From NCBI RefSeq assembly GCF_030272615.1, contig NC_081410.1, positions 257,659,533 through 257,719,532 on the forward strand: DNA of 60,000 nucleotides. The letters run 5' to 3'. Position numbers and translations under genes: made by a program. How positions within the stretch are numbered: the stretch's first letter is position 1; each line of letters begins with the position of its first letter. Source of the stretch: Cryptomeria japonica. Lineage: Eukaryota; Streptophyta; Pinopsida; Cupressales; Cupressaceae. The notes beneath the pieces were generated by a model. That model was not told the DNA's origin. It saw only the letters and a list, made by a program, of their open reading frames with translations, and made no database searches. This document shows positions 35,032 through 47,258 of this stretch, one piece after another.

Positions 35032-37400
35032 ATGGTTGAAACCCATCTTCAAAAATCTAGGAGAGAAACTAAAGAGGCTCAAGAGTCTGCAAACATGAGT
35101 TCTTATGAGTATGAAAATGATATCTTTTTCAATTCTGATCATACTACATTACCTGACATGGATGCCTATAGAAACATTCCAAATGTTGAGAACATGGACA
35201 CTACAAACAATAATGATACACATAATGACAATATGGACAACTTTTCCATACATTTGGCAGATGTGGAAGAATCCATTATGAATCCCCATTTCATTCGATT
35301 GGTTGAGGAAATAATGAGGAGAGATAGACAATACTTCTTACAAATGATGGCACAAAGTGGAGCTAAGATACCTCATGATTTTGACATGTCTCAAATAATG
35401 GAAAATCGACCTTTGCAACAAAATCTCTCCAACATGGATCAAAGGAGACCTAATAGTGGAGGAAATAGAGGACCACATATGGTACCCGAATCACCATCAT
35501 CTTTGTTTCAAAAACTAGAGGTCCCATACACACATTGTCAAGCATATGATACTCACCTTCGCAGACCATTATGGAAGTCTTATACAGAAAGATATGCTCA
35601 ATCACATACCAATGCTAAGGATCAACCACCAAAGCAATTGGATATTCAAAGGCATGCTCAAAATTTGGACACAAGGAAACCCCGTGTCAAATTTGGGGGC
35701 AACACATTAGAACATGACATCTATGTAGAGTATGGTATACATGGACAAAATAGATATTTCGTTCCTCAACATGAATCTATACCAAGTCGTCCATATACGC
35801 AGCATCACTATAGACCTCCTCCATATGAACATGTATATGATCAATATCATCCATATATACAACATGCTCCTCCTCCAATTGGTGCCTCAAGCATGGGGTA
35901 TGGTCCAAGAAGTCGATCTCCACCTAAGAGAAATTTGGAGCAACAAATCAGGGACTTACAAAAGAAAATGGAGGACATAAATACACCAAAGCCAACTTAC
36001 ACAATGAGAGACATATGTCCTTATCCATTTGACAAGAGCATTCCAATGCCTCCATTTCCTACACACTTTGTAACACCTAAGTTTGATAAGTATAGAGGAA
36101 AAAGGGATCCTAAGGCACACATAAGATAGTTTTTCATAGCTTGCATTGAGGTAGCAGTAGAAGAGACATATTTGATGAGATTATTCCCATAGAGCCTAGG
36201 CAATCAAGCTATGGAATGGTTCTCCCAACTCCCACCTGGTATTAAGTCATGGGGTGACTTAGCAGAGGCATTTATCCAACATTTCTCCTACAACATAGAG
36301 ACAGACATATCAGTCACTACTTTGTGCAACACCAAGCAAAAAGTTGGAGAGTCTTTTTCATCATTTTTACAAAGATGGAGGAATCTAGCTAGCAGATGCT
36401 CTTGTGAAATTCCACAAAAACAAAAGGTAGAAATGTTCACCCAAAATGTTAACAAAGACATTGGCTATGATCTAAGAAAAGCTTGTTTGTCTACCTTCAA
36501 GGACGTCATTGAAAAAGGCTTAGTGATAAAGAAGGTCCTAATTGAACAAGGAGTTATTAAGATATTCAAGGAAAACAAAGTTGACTTTAAAGGAAAAGAC
36601 AAGCCAATATTTTGGAATAAAAACAAGAACACAGTCAATGATGGTGTTGTTGACGCCAACACAGTGCGACCCAAATTCATCTTTTTGGGATAAAGTTCTA
36701 CAAACAATCAAGTGAATACTCGAACAAATTCCAGATCATGAAGGAAGTACACCCCATTGGGAGAACCACTTGAGTCAGTCTTCAAGAAGCTAGTGGCAAA
36801 CAAGGTAATCACAGTTCCAGATTTTCCTCCATATGAACCAAAGGTTAAACCAAATTGGTGGAACGATGATGAGTATTGTGAATTTCATAAGAGCAAGGGT
36901 CATAAGACAGGAAATTGCCATTGACTGAAGAACATCATACAAGATCTCATTGATAAAGGTGACATTGAGATTGAGGGACATTCCTCCAATCAAGAACATG
37001 AGATGTTTAAGGAACCATTCCCAAAACATGACAAGGGAAAAGCTAAAGCCACAGAGGATCAAACCAACTATACCAGAGCATCCTACAACTATGTTTCAAC
37101 TATCAATCACATCTCGATGGACAATTATGTCTCTACCATTATCATCAAGGACAAAAACCCTGAGAATTCTACCTAGAGACCCAAGATTGTCTTAAAAGGC
37201 GTTGGATCTTCTTCCGAACATACCTCTGAATGTCATGTTACAACCCGTCAAGGTAAATTTACTTTGCAAGGTGCTCTAGCCAAAAACACCGCTTCTTCGT
37301 CAACTAAGCCTGAGTATGACCTTGTACAATAGTTAGGGAAGACACCCGCGCTCATCTCCATCCTTGAGCTCTTACGCATATCCCCCACACATAAAGTCAT
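35032..37400 (+). pseudogene. gag: Gag of element D
   Basis: ATG at 35032 opens 365 codons, then TAG at 36127. The frame resumes in phase. The Gag core is at about 36060-36420 (PKFDKYRGKRDPKAHIR, YLMRLFP, AMEWFSQLPPGIKSW, FSYNIETD). A knuckle-like YCEFHKSKGHKTGNCH lies near 36876. N-terminal 300 residues are polar and Asn/Met-rich. Stops at 36127, near 36190, at 36691 and later make it non-functional. It continues in the same frame into protease. Confidence 0.88.
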
Positions 37401-37941
37401 TCTTGACAAAATCTTGAGAGACACCGTCGTTCCTACTGATCTGGACGTGGACCAGTTTCAAGCCATGGTGGGATACCTTTCCATTCCACACTCCCTTACA
37501 TTCACAGAAGCCGATGATGCCTCTGTAAGTCAGCCACATAATGCACCACTACACATTGAAGCCTTCATACACAAACATCGAATAAAATGAGTCCTGATAG
37601 ATGGAGGAGCTAGTCTAAACATTTGTACATTGAGCACAATTAAACAATTGGGATATTCTGATAAAGCTGTGAATTCTACAAATCAAATCACCATCAAGGC
37701 ATATGATGATGAAGAGCATTCGTCCAAGGGCACAGTTACCTTACCTCTCAGAGTTGGGCCGGTTACGAAGGATGTGGTTTGTCAAGTCATGGATCTAGAT
37801 CTCACTTACAACATATTGCTAGGATGTCCTTGGATTCATGAAATGAGGGCAGTCCCATCTACATATCACCAATGCATTAAGTTTCCTCACAATGGAGTGG
37901 AGGTAATAGTTAATGGTGATCCTAATCCATTCATATACTGA
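37401..37941 (+). pseudogene. Aspartic protease region of element D
   Basis: VLIDGGASLNICTL (near 37590) is the active-site loop. It is followed by ITIKAYDDEEHSSKG, MDLDLTYNILLGCPWIHEM and AVPSTYHQCIKFP. A stop lies immediately before VLIDGG, in place of an Arg codon in F (CGA to TGA type change). It ends at TGA 37939-37941 but the frame continues. Confidence 0.88.
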
Positions 37942-39300
37942 AATAACTTGAGATCAAAAACTGAGACCATCATTCCCAGTAATCACGAAGTTGTTCCTTC
38001 TTTGGCATATATTGATCCTGAGTCATTAAAACCTTTGACATCAAAACAAGGTGAGCTTAAAGGCAAGTTTCAAGACAAGGGCATGGGGGAATACACTTTA
38101 AATCAGACCATGTACTTACGACAAGTCATGAGTTCACCAAAAGAATATGGAAGACCACATCCTAACAAGCAAGTATCCATCATGGTACTCAAATGGGACC
38201 CTACTACCTTTCAAAGATGGGGCGAACTGGAAGAGGAAGACTTATACAAAATGATTTACAAAGATCTTGAAGAGGATACACAAGATCACATCAGTCTACC
38301 ATGTGAGAAATATGGCAAAGGCTTCAAGATCCTACAAAAATTCGGATATGATGGAAAAATCCCTCTTGGGTTACGAAAGGAAGGTATCATTGAACCTTTA
38401 CAACCTGAATTGACTTTCAAAAAGGAACACTCGAAAGGACTTGGTTTCTTGACTTCCAAGGTCCACACTCAAAGGATAGAAGAAGCCTTACAAATCAAAG
38501 CTGCCAAAATTCAATAGGAGGATCACTATTCCACAGACTCCAATGAATGGGAATGGGGTTCAGACAAATCCTCCAGTGACTATGAGCTCACCGAAAAATT
38601 CAGAGAGCCAGATGAACCCACAGAAGAAGAGGAATTTTACAAAAAGTTCAAAGTTAGTCAAGAAACAACCCATTAGGATTCCACACAGTCCTTGTCTCAA
38701 GGTCCTAGGTTGAAATCACATAGGATAAGAACACCTTTCCCAAAATGCGCTACTAGTGATGATAATTTGGATTCGTTCGCAATTGAGACTGATGAGGAGA
38801 GTGCCATCGATGACCTCGATAATTACCTGGACATACCTGAATATAACTGCATCTTCACTCTTAGCCTTGCTAACTTTGAAGACATTAAAGGCCTTCCCCT
38901 TGTTCACCACCAACTCATTGACTGGGATCATGAAGGACCTGCACAGTTTGACACATTCCAAAATGATGAAGCTTTTATTGACTATCTTGGCATACGAGAT
39001 GATCTTCCCCCTGGGGACCATAAAGAGGGATACACTATAGAACTCAATAGCGTGGCATATTTTGGTGAAGGTGTCAGACCTTCCAGTCACAAAAATGTGA
39101 AAATAAGAACAAACCAAGGGTCTTATGGTGAAAACCACACTGTGGCGCTGTCTGACCCCAAAAAAGTAAAAAGAAAGGATGTATCTGAGGGTGAAAACCT
39201 CTCTGTGGCACCCGAAGATGGAAGGCTCGACATTATCCTAGCATCATATGAGGAAAAGTCATCCATGTTGGTAGAGGAGACTATCAAAACAAACATTGGT
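37942..39300 (+). pseudogene. Protease-RT linker of element D with G-patch-like motif
   Basis: In frame with protease and RT. KGMGEYTLNQ is followed by a G-patch-like segment near 38320-38450 (KYGKGFKILQKFGYDGKIPLG, KEGIIEPL, KGLGFL). The rest is acidic and low in known motifs. Stops at 38515 and near 38673. F has the same order. Confidence 0.65.
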
Positions 39301-40250
39301 ATAGAAGAGGTTCCACACAACATATTCTTGGCTCAACCGTTGACGGAGTCAGAAAGGTCAAAATTCATAAGTTTCTTCAAAGATCGACAAATCAACTTTG
39401 CATGGTCATATGCTGATATGCCTGGATTGGATCCGGATTTGGTAATGCATCATTTGACAGTTAAACCTAGGGCAAAACAAGTGAAACAGAAATTAAGAAA
39501 GATGCATCCACAAGTGGCATTACTAGTCAAAGCAGAACTTGAGAAATTATTGGATGTCAGATTCATACACCCAATTGATTATCCTGAATGGATCTCCAAC
39601 TTAGTGCCTGTCAGTAAACCAGATTGCAACATCAGAATATGTACAGATTTCAAAGACATCAACAAATCTTGTCCAAAGGATGACTTCCCATTACCAAATA
39701 TTGACTTGATTGTTGATCTCACAGCAGGTCATGAAATGTTATCATTGATGGATGGATTCTCTGGTTATAATCAAATAAAGATCACACCCGAGGATCAACA
39801 TAAAACATCATTCATTTGTCCTTGGGGAACCTTCTACTAGAATGTCATGCCCTTCAGACTAAAAAATGCAGGCGCTGCATATCAAAGAGCCATGACTACT
39901 ATCTTTCATGATCTCATGCACGTAACTATGGAAGATTATGTTGATGACCTCTTGGGTAAATCAATAGACAGAAATACACATTTGGACATACTTTCAGTCA
40001 TCTTTGATCAGTTGGAAAATTACAAAGTAAGATTAAACCCCAAGAAATGTGTTTTTGGAGTAACCTCCGGGAAGCTCTTAGGATTCATTGTATCCAAAAG
40101 AGGAATTGAAGCTGATCTAGCAAAAGTCAAGGCCATCTTGGAGATGCAACCACCAAGAAATATCAGTCAACTTTGGTCTTTACAAGGTAGACTCCAATCC
40201 ATATGAAGATTCATAGTGCAACTTGTAGATAAGTGTAATCCTTTTTAGCA
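39301..40250 (+). pseudogene. pol: Reverse transcriptase of element D
   Basis: Motifs in order: FIHPIDYPEWISNLVPV, RICTDFKDINKSCPKDDFPLP, LSLMDGFSGYNQIKI, CPWGTFY, stop at 39838 (F has W there, a TGG to TAG change), then NVMPFRLKNAGAAYQRAM, YVDDLLGKS (catalytic aspartates near 39940) and KCVFGVTSGKLLGF. A second stop after RLQSI (40204) is CGA-to-TGA like. Single frame with protease. Confidence 0.92.
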
Positions 40251-41397
40251 CTTGCTACATAAAAACAACAAATTCAAATGGGATGATAACTATCAACAGG
40301 CTTTCCAGACACTCAAAGATTATCTTCTGAATCTACCAGTTCTAATGCCACCAGTTCCAAATCAGCCTCTATTACTATACATATCAGCTACTCCAATAAC
40401 ACTGGGGGCACTCTTAGCACAACAAATTGTTGAGGGCAAGGAAAAAGCAGTATACTATATCAGTCGCACATTGGTGGGATATGAGCTAAACTACACACCA
40501 ATTGAGCATGCATGTCTCGTTGTGGTCTTTGCCTCACAGAAATTACGACATTACATGCTCACTCATAGGACTAAGTTGGTTGCAAGAATCGATCCATTGA
40601 AATACCTTCTCAATAAAGAAACACTTACTGGACAACTAGCCAAATGGGTAATGATCCTGACTGAATTCGACATCAAGTATGTGGACAGAAAAGCAATAAA
40701 AGGACAAGCCATCGCAGATCAATTAGCAGATGCTCCCATGATAGATGATGTTCCTCTAAGTTTAGAATTTTCAAATGAATCCATTTTAACAATGTCACAT
40801 GCAAAGCCATGGCAACTATACTTTGACGGCTCATACACACAGCATGGGGTAGGAGTTGGCATCCTCTTTATAACTCCTCAAGGGGATTCTATACCAAAGT
40901 CATACCACTTATCATTTCCTTGCACTAACAATATAGCGGAATATGAGGCATTAACAACTAGATTACGGATTGCAATTCAGTGGAAGATCCAGGAACTTCA
41001 TGTTTTTGGGGACTCTCAACTTGTAATCCGCCAAGAAACTAATGATTACCAAACAAAAGATGAAAAATTAATGCCTTACAAACAAATGGTGGATGACCTA
41101 AAACAACACTTCACAAAGATAGACTTTGAGCAGATACCAAGAGAGCAGAATCACGCCACAAATGCCATGGCTTCAATTGCTTCACTGATCAATCTACCTC
41201 CAAATGAGACCCACTATGAGTTCTTGGTGGATAACCTTTTGGTTCCTTCATATGAGATCATTCCTACGGAGACGATATGTGTTGTCAGTCCCAAGTCTCA
41301 GTTATATGGTTCCATTTTCACATACCTTCATGACAATACCCTACCTCCTGATCTATCAAATAACCAACGTCGCACTTTCATTCGTCAATCCTCTTGA
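40251..41397 (+). pseudogene. pol: RNase H plus second (archaeal-type) RNase H of element D
   Basis: An uninterrupted 381-codon block. First RNase H: LLYISATPITLGALLAQQ, AVYYISRTLVGYELNYTPIEHACL. Connection: TGQLAKWVMILTEFDIKYVDRKAIKGQ. Second RNase H: WQLYFDGSYTQHGVGVGI, PCTNNIAEYEAL, HVFGDSQLVIRQ, REQNHATNAMA. Two RNase H domains define the Tat clade. It ends at TGA 41395-41397 (R in F) and continues in frame into integrase. Confidence 0.93.
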
Positions 41398-41777
41398 TAT
41401 GTCATTTTAGCTGATATCCTATACTGGCGAGGTCTAGATGGCACTCTCCTTAGATGTTTAGAAAGTGACGAAGCTCAGATTGCGTTACAGGAAGTACATG
41501 AAGGGATATGTGGTCCACATGCTAGTGGTCCTACCTTGGCCAAGAAACTCATCAGGACTGGATATTACTGGCCCAATATGGAAAAAGACTCATATCAGTT
41601 TGTCAAGAAATGTAAGCAATGTCAAATTCATGGAGACCTCATACATGCGCCAGCACAAGAACTTCAACCAATTGTGTCTCCTTGGCCCTTTTGTCAGTGG
41701 GGACTCGATCTCATAGGCAAGATTCACCCTCCTTCTTCCAATGGTCATAAATTCATTATCACTACCACAAAGTATTT

Positions 41778-42146
41778 TATAGGAGTTGAGAAAATACAAC
41801 ACCATAGGAGCCTGAAGATCTTCTGCAAGCTGAATAACCTGTTACAAGGAGAAGCAATGAAGCAAAATCTGAAGAACATACAAAACATAGAGAATATGCT
41901 CAAAAAGAGAGAGCTCAATATTCACAAAAATATGTAATGTGATTCTTACAATGAAAAGAAAGAACTCAACCTTTAATAGGTCAAGAAACCCTAAAAAGGG
42001 AAAACCTAGGTTTGCACATAATAATTAATTAAAATAATTAATTATATGCACCTAAAGTTAGCTTAAGTGTAAAAGAGATAAAGGAAACTTAAATAATTAA
42101 ACAAAGAATGTTTAATTAATCAAGTAAATACCCGAATACTCTAACA
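41778..42146 (-). repeat. 3' LTR of element E
   Basis: 369 bp, TATAGGAG...CTCTAACA on the plus strand, with the AATTAATTAAAATAATTAATTA palindrome-like core near 42021 (written here in its visible 20-base range). Next to the inverted PPT. Confidence 0.92.
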
Positions 42147-43450
42147 CCCCCCCTTAAGCTAGACTTAGGTAGAAGCTAAAACCTAGAACAGCTACTGAAA
42201 GCAATAAAGATGGGTCCCGGCAACAAGGCCTGATCAGGTACCCAAATACAATGAAATTTCTATGAACTGGAGAAATAGAGAAAACCACGTGGGAAGAAAA
42301 CTCTACTCCAAAAAGAGATAAAAGAACACCACTGAAGCATGAAGAACATGCAAACTCTGTCGAAGAATAACTGCTGATCTGAAGAACATCCACTAAACTA
42401 GAACATGACCAGGTAGAGAAGACTGTAATCTGCATGAGTGCCCTCAAATGACACTACTCGAATCAGGAGGCAAACAAGGAAAAATAACTGAAATTGAAGA
42501 TACAGATGGCATGAGAAACCAAAGCCTAAAGAGCTGATCAATCGAACCACAGAAGCAATAGAACCAACAGGATAAACCTCCCCATAATGCGAAAGTGGGA
42601 GAGGGACAGGAACACTGAAAAGGACAGCCAAAAACAACTGCATGATGAAGAACCAAGAACATCAAAGGTGCTAAGACACATCAGCATGAGGCGAATTTCA
42701 TGGAAGGAACACTCACTTGACAAAGGAAGATGGCAAACAAAGGCAAACATCAACCCCCTCATGGCACTTGATCAATAGTGCATGTACAACAAGACACAAG
42801 ATATGCAAGATTCTAAGTAAACAATGCATGATGGCACTTTATCTCAGTGCATTTGCATAATTACAAGCTACAATGATAAGAAGACTAGAAATAGAAACGA
42901 GAATCAAAACAGAGACACCCTACTCAGAAAAGAGATCCCAGGACTTGAAACAACCACGATATCCACCAGAGTGCTGAAAAGAAAAAAAATGAATAAAATA
43001 TGCATGGAGTAGAATCTGGAAAAAAAAACTCATATTTCTGGAAAGTACATAGAACACGCTTTCCGAAAATATAAAGTTTTCAAAAAACGGAGGTTGGATG
43101 CTCATTCTACGTCTCCCGGAGTGCAAAAAAGAGACCTCACTTTGACTGCAAAAAAACATAGTCAAATAGCAAAATTTGGAAAAAATTACCAACACCATGA
43201 GGTCGGCCTCGAAACCAACTTTCCGATGCCTATTTGTTCTCGAAAAAAGGAGTCTGTTTGCCCATTCTATGGCTCCAGAAGTGCAAAAAAGAAGCCTGAC
43301 TTTGAGTGGTAAAAAACATAGTCAAATAGCAGATCCAGTAAAAAAGTCCACCACCACGGGGGCCGGCTCGGAATCACCTTTCCAACGCCTATTCGTTCAC
43401 CAAAATCCGACTTCAGATGCCCAAGATAGGACCAAAAAACCAAACCCCCT
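42147..43450 (-). other. Interior of element E, PPT-side half
   Basis: No recognisable protein on either strand; frames are short and A-rich. Repeated local text appears twice (CTCCCGGAGTGCAAAAAAGA near 43112 and CTCCAGAAGTGCAAAAAAGA near 43272, each followed by CATAGTCAAATAGC), indicating an internal duplication of about 160 bp. Confidence 0.6.
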
Positions 43451-43479
43451 CTGAAAAAGCCAAAAAAAGGAGTCTAGTG

Positions 43480-43905
43480 GCCTGTGGGTGGTCCGGTGGC
43501 CAGGGAGCGGAGCTCCGGTGGCGCACCAGTGGTGGCCGGGTGGCGGCCTGGTGGCGGAGCAGCGGCCAGGTGGTAGAGTAGTGGCCGGCTGGGAAAAAGG
43601 GCCGGTGGGCCGGCGGCGGGGGCCAGGCGGTGCTGCCGGGAAGTGGCGGCCGAGGACAGAGCGGTGCCGGAGGCGCTAGCAAGCGGGGGCCGCAGGCGGC
43701 GGCAGAAGGCGGCAGGCGCAGGGAGTGGCGGCGGCCGGGGAGAGGAGCAGCGGGCGGCTGGCAGGAGCAGACGGCAGCCGGCGGGGAGAAGCGACCGGCG
43801 GGAGCGGAAGCTGAGGCCGGCAGGGGCCGGGGTCCGGGGACAGGCAGGCGCAGGGCCCAAGGATGCAGGTCGGTATCCGTGCGCCGTACTGACACCTGCA
43901 ACAAC
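43480..43905. other. GC-rich island inside element E
   Basis: About 430 bp of GGC/GCC/CGG-rich sequence in an otherwise AT-rich window. Frames on both strands look long only because stop codons are rare in GC-rich DNA. The products are Pro/Ala/Arg-rich with no domain. Could be captured host DNA or a structured, RNA-level segment; origin unknown. Confidence 0.8.
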
Positions 43906-43912
43906 ACAGGGG

Positions 43913-43939
43913 CCCCACGGTACCCTGCATACCGTGGGG
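43913..43939. other. Perfect 10-bp stem hairpin at the edge of the GC-rich island
   Basis: CCCCACGGTA (43913-43922) and TACCGTGGGG (43930-43939) are exact inverse complements around a 7-base loop CCCTGCA. It lies between the GC-rich island and a run of A/T tracts, on the PBS side of E. Confidence 0.85.
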
Positions 43940-44319
43940 GTCCCCAGAAACAAATCTCTTTTTTTTTTCACTTTTTTTTTTGAAAGATTTTTTTTTAAAA
44001 GAAAATTTCGGCCTGCATGCCGTAAAAAGGCAAATTTTTTATTTTTTTTTGAAATTTTTTTCTCGATCTACGTGTCAGGGCCGTACGGCTTGGATCTGAG
44101 AAAAAAATTGCTCCTAGAGGCTCAGGAACCAAAATAGGTCGAATTTTATATGACCATAGGGGTTTTTGGGCCTTCTGAGCACAATGGTGAGGTCCATTTA
44201 GGTCCAAAGTGCTCAGAAAAAAAAACTCAAACCCTAGGTACACAAAAAAAATCCTGAAACCCCAGATCTGCTTCCAAAGCAAAAATTCTCAAAACAAGAA
44301 CAGGCAGCTGCAGATTTGA

Positions 44320-44331
44320 GCTCTGATACCA
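44320..44331 (-). other. Primer binding site of element E (iMet tRNA)
   Basis: Plus strand GCTCTGATACCA, i.e. TGGTATCAGAGC on the minus strand, immediately beside the 5' LTR. This is the standard plant copia-type iMet site. Confidence 0.88.
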
Positions 44332-44700
44332 TATAGGAGTTGAGAAAATACAACACCACAGGGGCCTGAAGATCTTCTACAAGCCGAATAACCTGTTACA
44401 AGGAGAAGCAATGAAGCAAAATCTGAAGAACATACAAAACACAGAGAATATGCTCAAAAAGAGAGAGCTCAATATTCACAAAATTATGTAATGTGATTCT
44501 TACAATGAAAAGAAAGAACTCAACCTTTAATAGGTCAAGAAACCCTAAAAAGGGAAAACCTAGGTTTGCACATAATAATTAATTAAAATAATTAATTATA
44601 TGCACCTAAAGTTAGCTTAAGTGTAAAAGAGATAAAGGGAACTTCAATAATTAAACAAAGAATGTTTAATTAATAAAGTAAATACCCGAATACTCTAACA
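44332..44700 (-). repeat. 5' LTR of element E
   Basis: 369-bp partner of 41778-42146; differences are mostly transitions. Confidence 0.92.
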
Positions 44701-45486
44701 TATTTCACAAAATGGATTGAAGTCGTGCCTCTCACACAAATCACTGGAAAACAAATTGCTACGCTCATCCTCAATTATATCATTTGCCGATACGATATTC
44801 CTGTTTCCATTATCACTGATAACGGGCATCCCTTCAAAAATCAGGATGTTCATGAACCCTGTGACCATTTCCATATTTCCCATCATTTCTCCACACCATA
44901 TTACCCCCAAGGTAATGGTCAAGCTGAGACGTCTAATAAGACAATCCTTAAAATCTTAAAAAAGACAGTCGACGACGTTGGCCGTAATTGACATATCCAA
45001 CTTAATCCTGCACTTTGGGCATACCGCACAAGTGTTCGCACACCCATAGGAGCTACACCCTATTCACTTGTCTACGGTGCTAAAGCTATCTTGCCTATTG
45101 AGGTCAAGCTACCCTCTTGACGAGTCTCTTTGCAAAACATTATCAGTGATGAAGACTATAGGGTCTCTCGCTTACAAGAACTTGAACTATTGGATGAACA
45201 AAGACAAACTACTTTTAATCATCTCAAGGCTTATCAACAACGAATGAGTCACAACTACAATCATAAGGTCAAGCCTCACACATTTGAGGTAGGGGACTTA
45301 GTTCTTAGAGAAAATCCCAAAAATCAGCAAGACAGAGAGAAGAAGGGCAAGTTCGAACCAAATTGGCTTGGTCCTTACATCATTACAGCAGCATATAAAT
45401 CTGGGGCATATCAGCTCTCAACTATAGAAGGTGAACCTTTGGAGGATCCTATCAACAGCATGCACCTTCGCAGGTTCTACACATAG

Positions 45487-46996
45487 CTCTTTGGAATATC
45501 CTAATTCAAAAAATACAAAAATTTCAAAAATTTCAAAAATACAAAAAAAATCAAAAATTTCAAAAATACAAAAAAAAATAAAAATATTCAAAAATACAAA
45601 AAAATTATAAAACAACAAAATCATTACTTGGTGAAAACCTGGAAAACAGGCGCCTTGTGACAACAAAAAAAACATTGAAAAATCAAAAAAAGTAAAAAGA
45701 AATAATTTCGTCCAATGGTGAAAACCACTTCGGTGGCACCCTGGGCAAGTACCATGGTGAAAACTGGGTCACCGGTGCCATGTGTAGAGACATTGCTCCT
45801 CCCTCCTTCAGGATTCTCTTTCATCACTTCACTTTGCACACACTCATAGCATATACATTCATAATAAACTTACCCATTCCCATCATGGCTTGTTATTGAT
45901 CTACCCAAGATTGGTTAGCCATTCATAATAAACCTCCCTTTTCACCTCCCTTTGCATCCATAATAAATGAGCTCCTATCTATGGCTAAGGCAAATCCTAC
46001 ATCTAGTGATGGGTGTGGAACTGAGAACATCACATGTTTCAAGGAGTACAGTTTCTTCCAGCTTCCTTTAGCCTATCCACGCACAATTCGCAATAAAGCA
46101 GCATCTGCATCACCAATCCACAATAAAGTTTTGCTTTCTCCACAATAAAGTATCAGTTTCATGGATTCAATCAGTTTCAGATGAGACACAGCAGTAACAA
46201 TGGGCTTCAACAAACTCAGACAACATTATGGTTCAGTGCTATCAATCCATTTTGTGAAAGTAAACATTGTGACCACAATCAAATAAGACTTATACAAGTG
46301 ACAAGAGACACTAAACTTGAGGACTACAGTGGATGTTGGTGTCGAGTCTTGGTTTTCTTTTGATTTTATCTTTTTGGTGACATGTCTTTTAGCTTTTCCA
46401 GGATGTCTCTGACTAGAGGTTCTATCTCCAGGATGTCTTTGACTAGAAAGGTGAGGATGGGGTATCGTCACCTATTTTTTCTTTGTTGTCTGTGGATTGT
46501 CTCTTAGTAATGCTATGACTTGTCCAAGGATATGAGGACACTGTGAGTCTAGTATGAACTGGGGCATTCCTTGTTTGTAACTGTCTTATCTCCATGCAAA
46601 CAGGTACAATGACTTTTTGGGTCGAACATATGCCTCAATTGTCATAACCTACTTGTCATAATAAAGCTCAATGATGATAATGCACAAGAAGCTCTTTCAC
46701 TTTCATATCTTATGTCTTTCATCCCCCTTTCTTGATTGACTTCCATCATCCTTCACGAGTCCGCGTAGCCTACTATCACATGATTGAGTATAATGACACG
46801 CCAAAAATATTTGCATTTCATGTAGTTTCACCTACATTATCACATGTTAGCATTCCATACATACATATAAATATCACAATTGCATCACATCCTGCACACA
46901 ACACATATTAGCACAATTTACATTTGCATTATCATATTCATCTGCATTACATGCATTCACATTTGCATATGCATACACATATAAAACATAAAAGAA

Positions 46997-47034
<38 letters not shown>

Positions 47035-47258
47035 CATTGCATCATATACATATTTGCATCCATATCATAAGCATCACATAAGAACATCTCATCACATAGG
47101 TACACATGCATATAGCTGCTGCAAAGATGAATCATCTCATATATATATAAAGTGTCATGATACAATGATGTCAAAATCATATGGCTACAATCACTCGAAG
47201 GTGTCTACATCATCATACAAAAATGATACAATACTGATACATAGGGAGCCCTCTACGG
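45487..47258 (+). other. Spacer of D between integrase and the antisense PMD gene
   Basis: No supported gene. Contains AAAAATTTC/AAAAATACA tandem low-complexity repeats (45500-45620), a short duplicated GATGTCTYTGACTAGA text (46400-46450), CACAT/ATACAT-rich DNA (46780-47130) and an (AT)n run at 47001-47032. Downstream of the PMD stop on the minus strand it partly matches A at 4900-4970. Confidence 0.6.
47001..47032. repeat. (AT)16 microsatellite
   Basis: Uninterrupted AT dinucleotides in the spacer of D. Confidence 0.95.

Larger units (their letters stand above)
41778..44700 (-). mobile_element. Element E: small non-autonomous LTR retrotransposon (2.9 kb)
   Basis: LTRs of 369 bp at 41778-42146 and 44332-44700, with about nine mismatches by eye. 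Target duplication TATTT (41773-41777, 44701-44705) is perfect and splits D's integrase after codon text KYF. Minus-strand order: 5' LTR, iMet PBS (44331-44320), 2.2-kb interior, PPT CTTAAGGGGGGG (42158-42147), 3' LTR. LTR ends are TG...TA on the minus strand, not TG...CA. No coding domain of any retrotransposon protein is present, so it is mobilised in trans. TRIM/LARD-like by structure. Confidence 0.93.
41398..45486 (+). pseudogene. Integrase of element D, split by element E
   Basis: Two pieces, 41398-41777 and 44706-45486, in phase once E and one copy of the TATTT duplication are left out. Zinc-binding part: EVHEGICGPHASG...CKQCQIHG. Core: WGLDLIGKIH, KYF (E insertion), ITDNGHPF, GNGQAETSNK. 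Tail: GDLVLRENPKN, GAYQLSTIEGEPL, MHLRRFYT, TAG at 45484-45486. Further stops at 44989 and 45118. It integrates element cDNA through a D,D-35-E site. Confidence 0.9.

Noticed and set aside
42587-43454. Short plus-strand frames of 60-92 codons in element E
   Set aside because: A-rich, no start context or domains, and they run antisense to the element.
43413-44137. Several 90-165-codon frames on both strands in the GC-rich island
   Set aside because: Overlapping frames on both strands with Pro/Ala/Arg/Gly-rich products and no domains; expected from GC-rich DNA with few stops.
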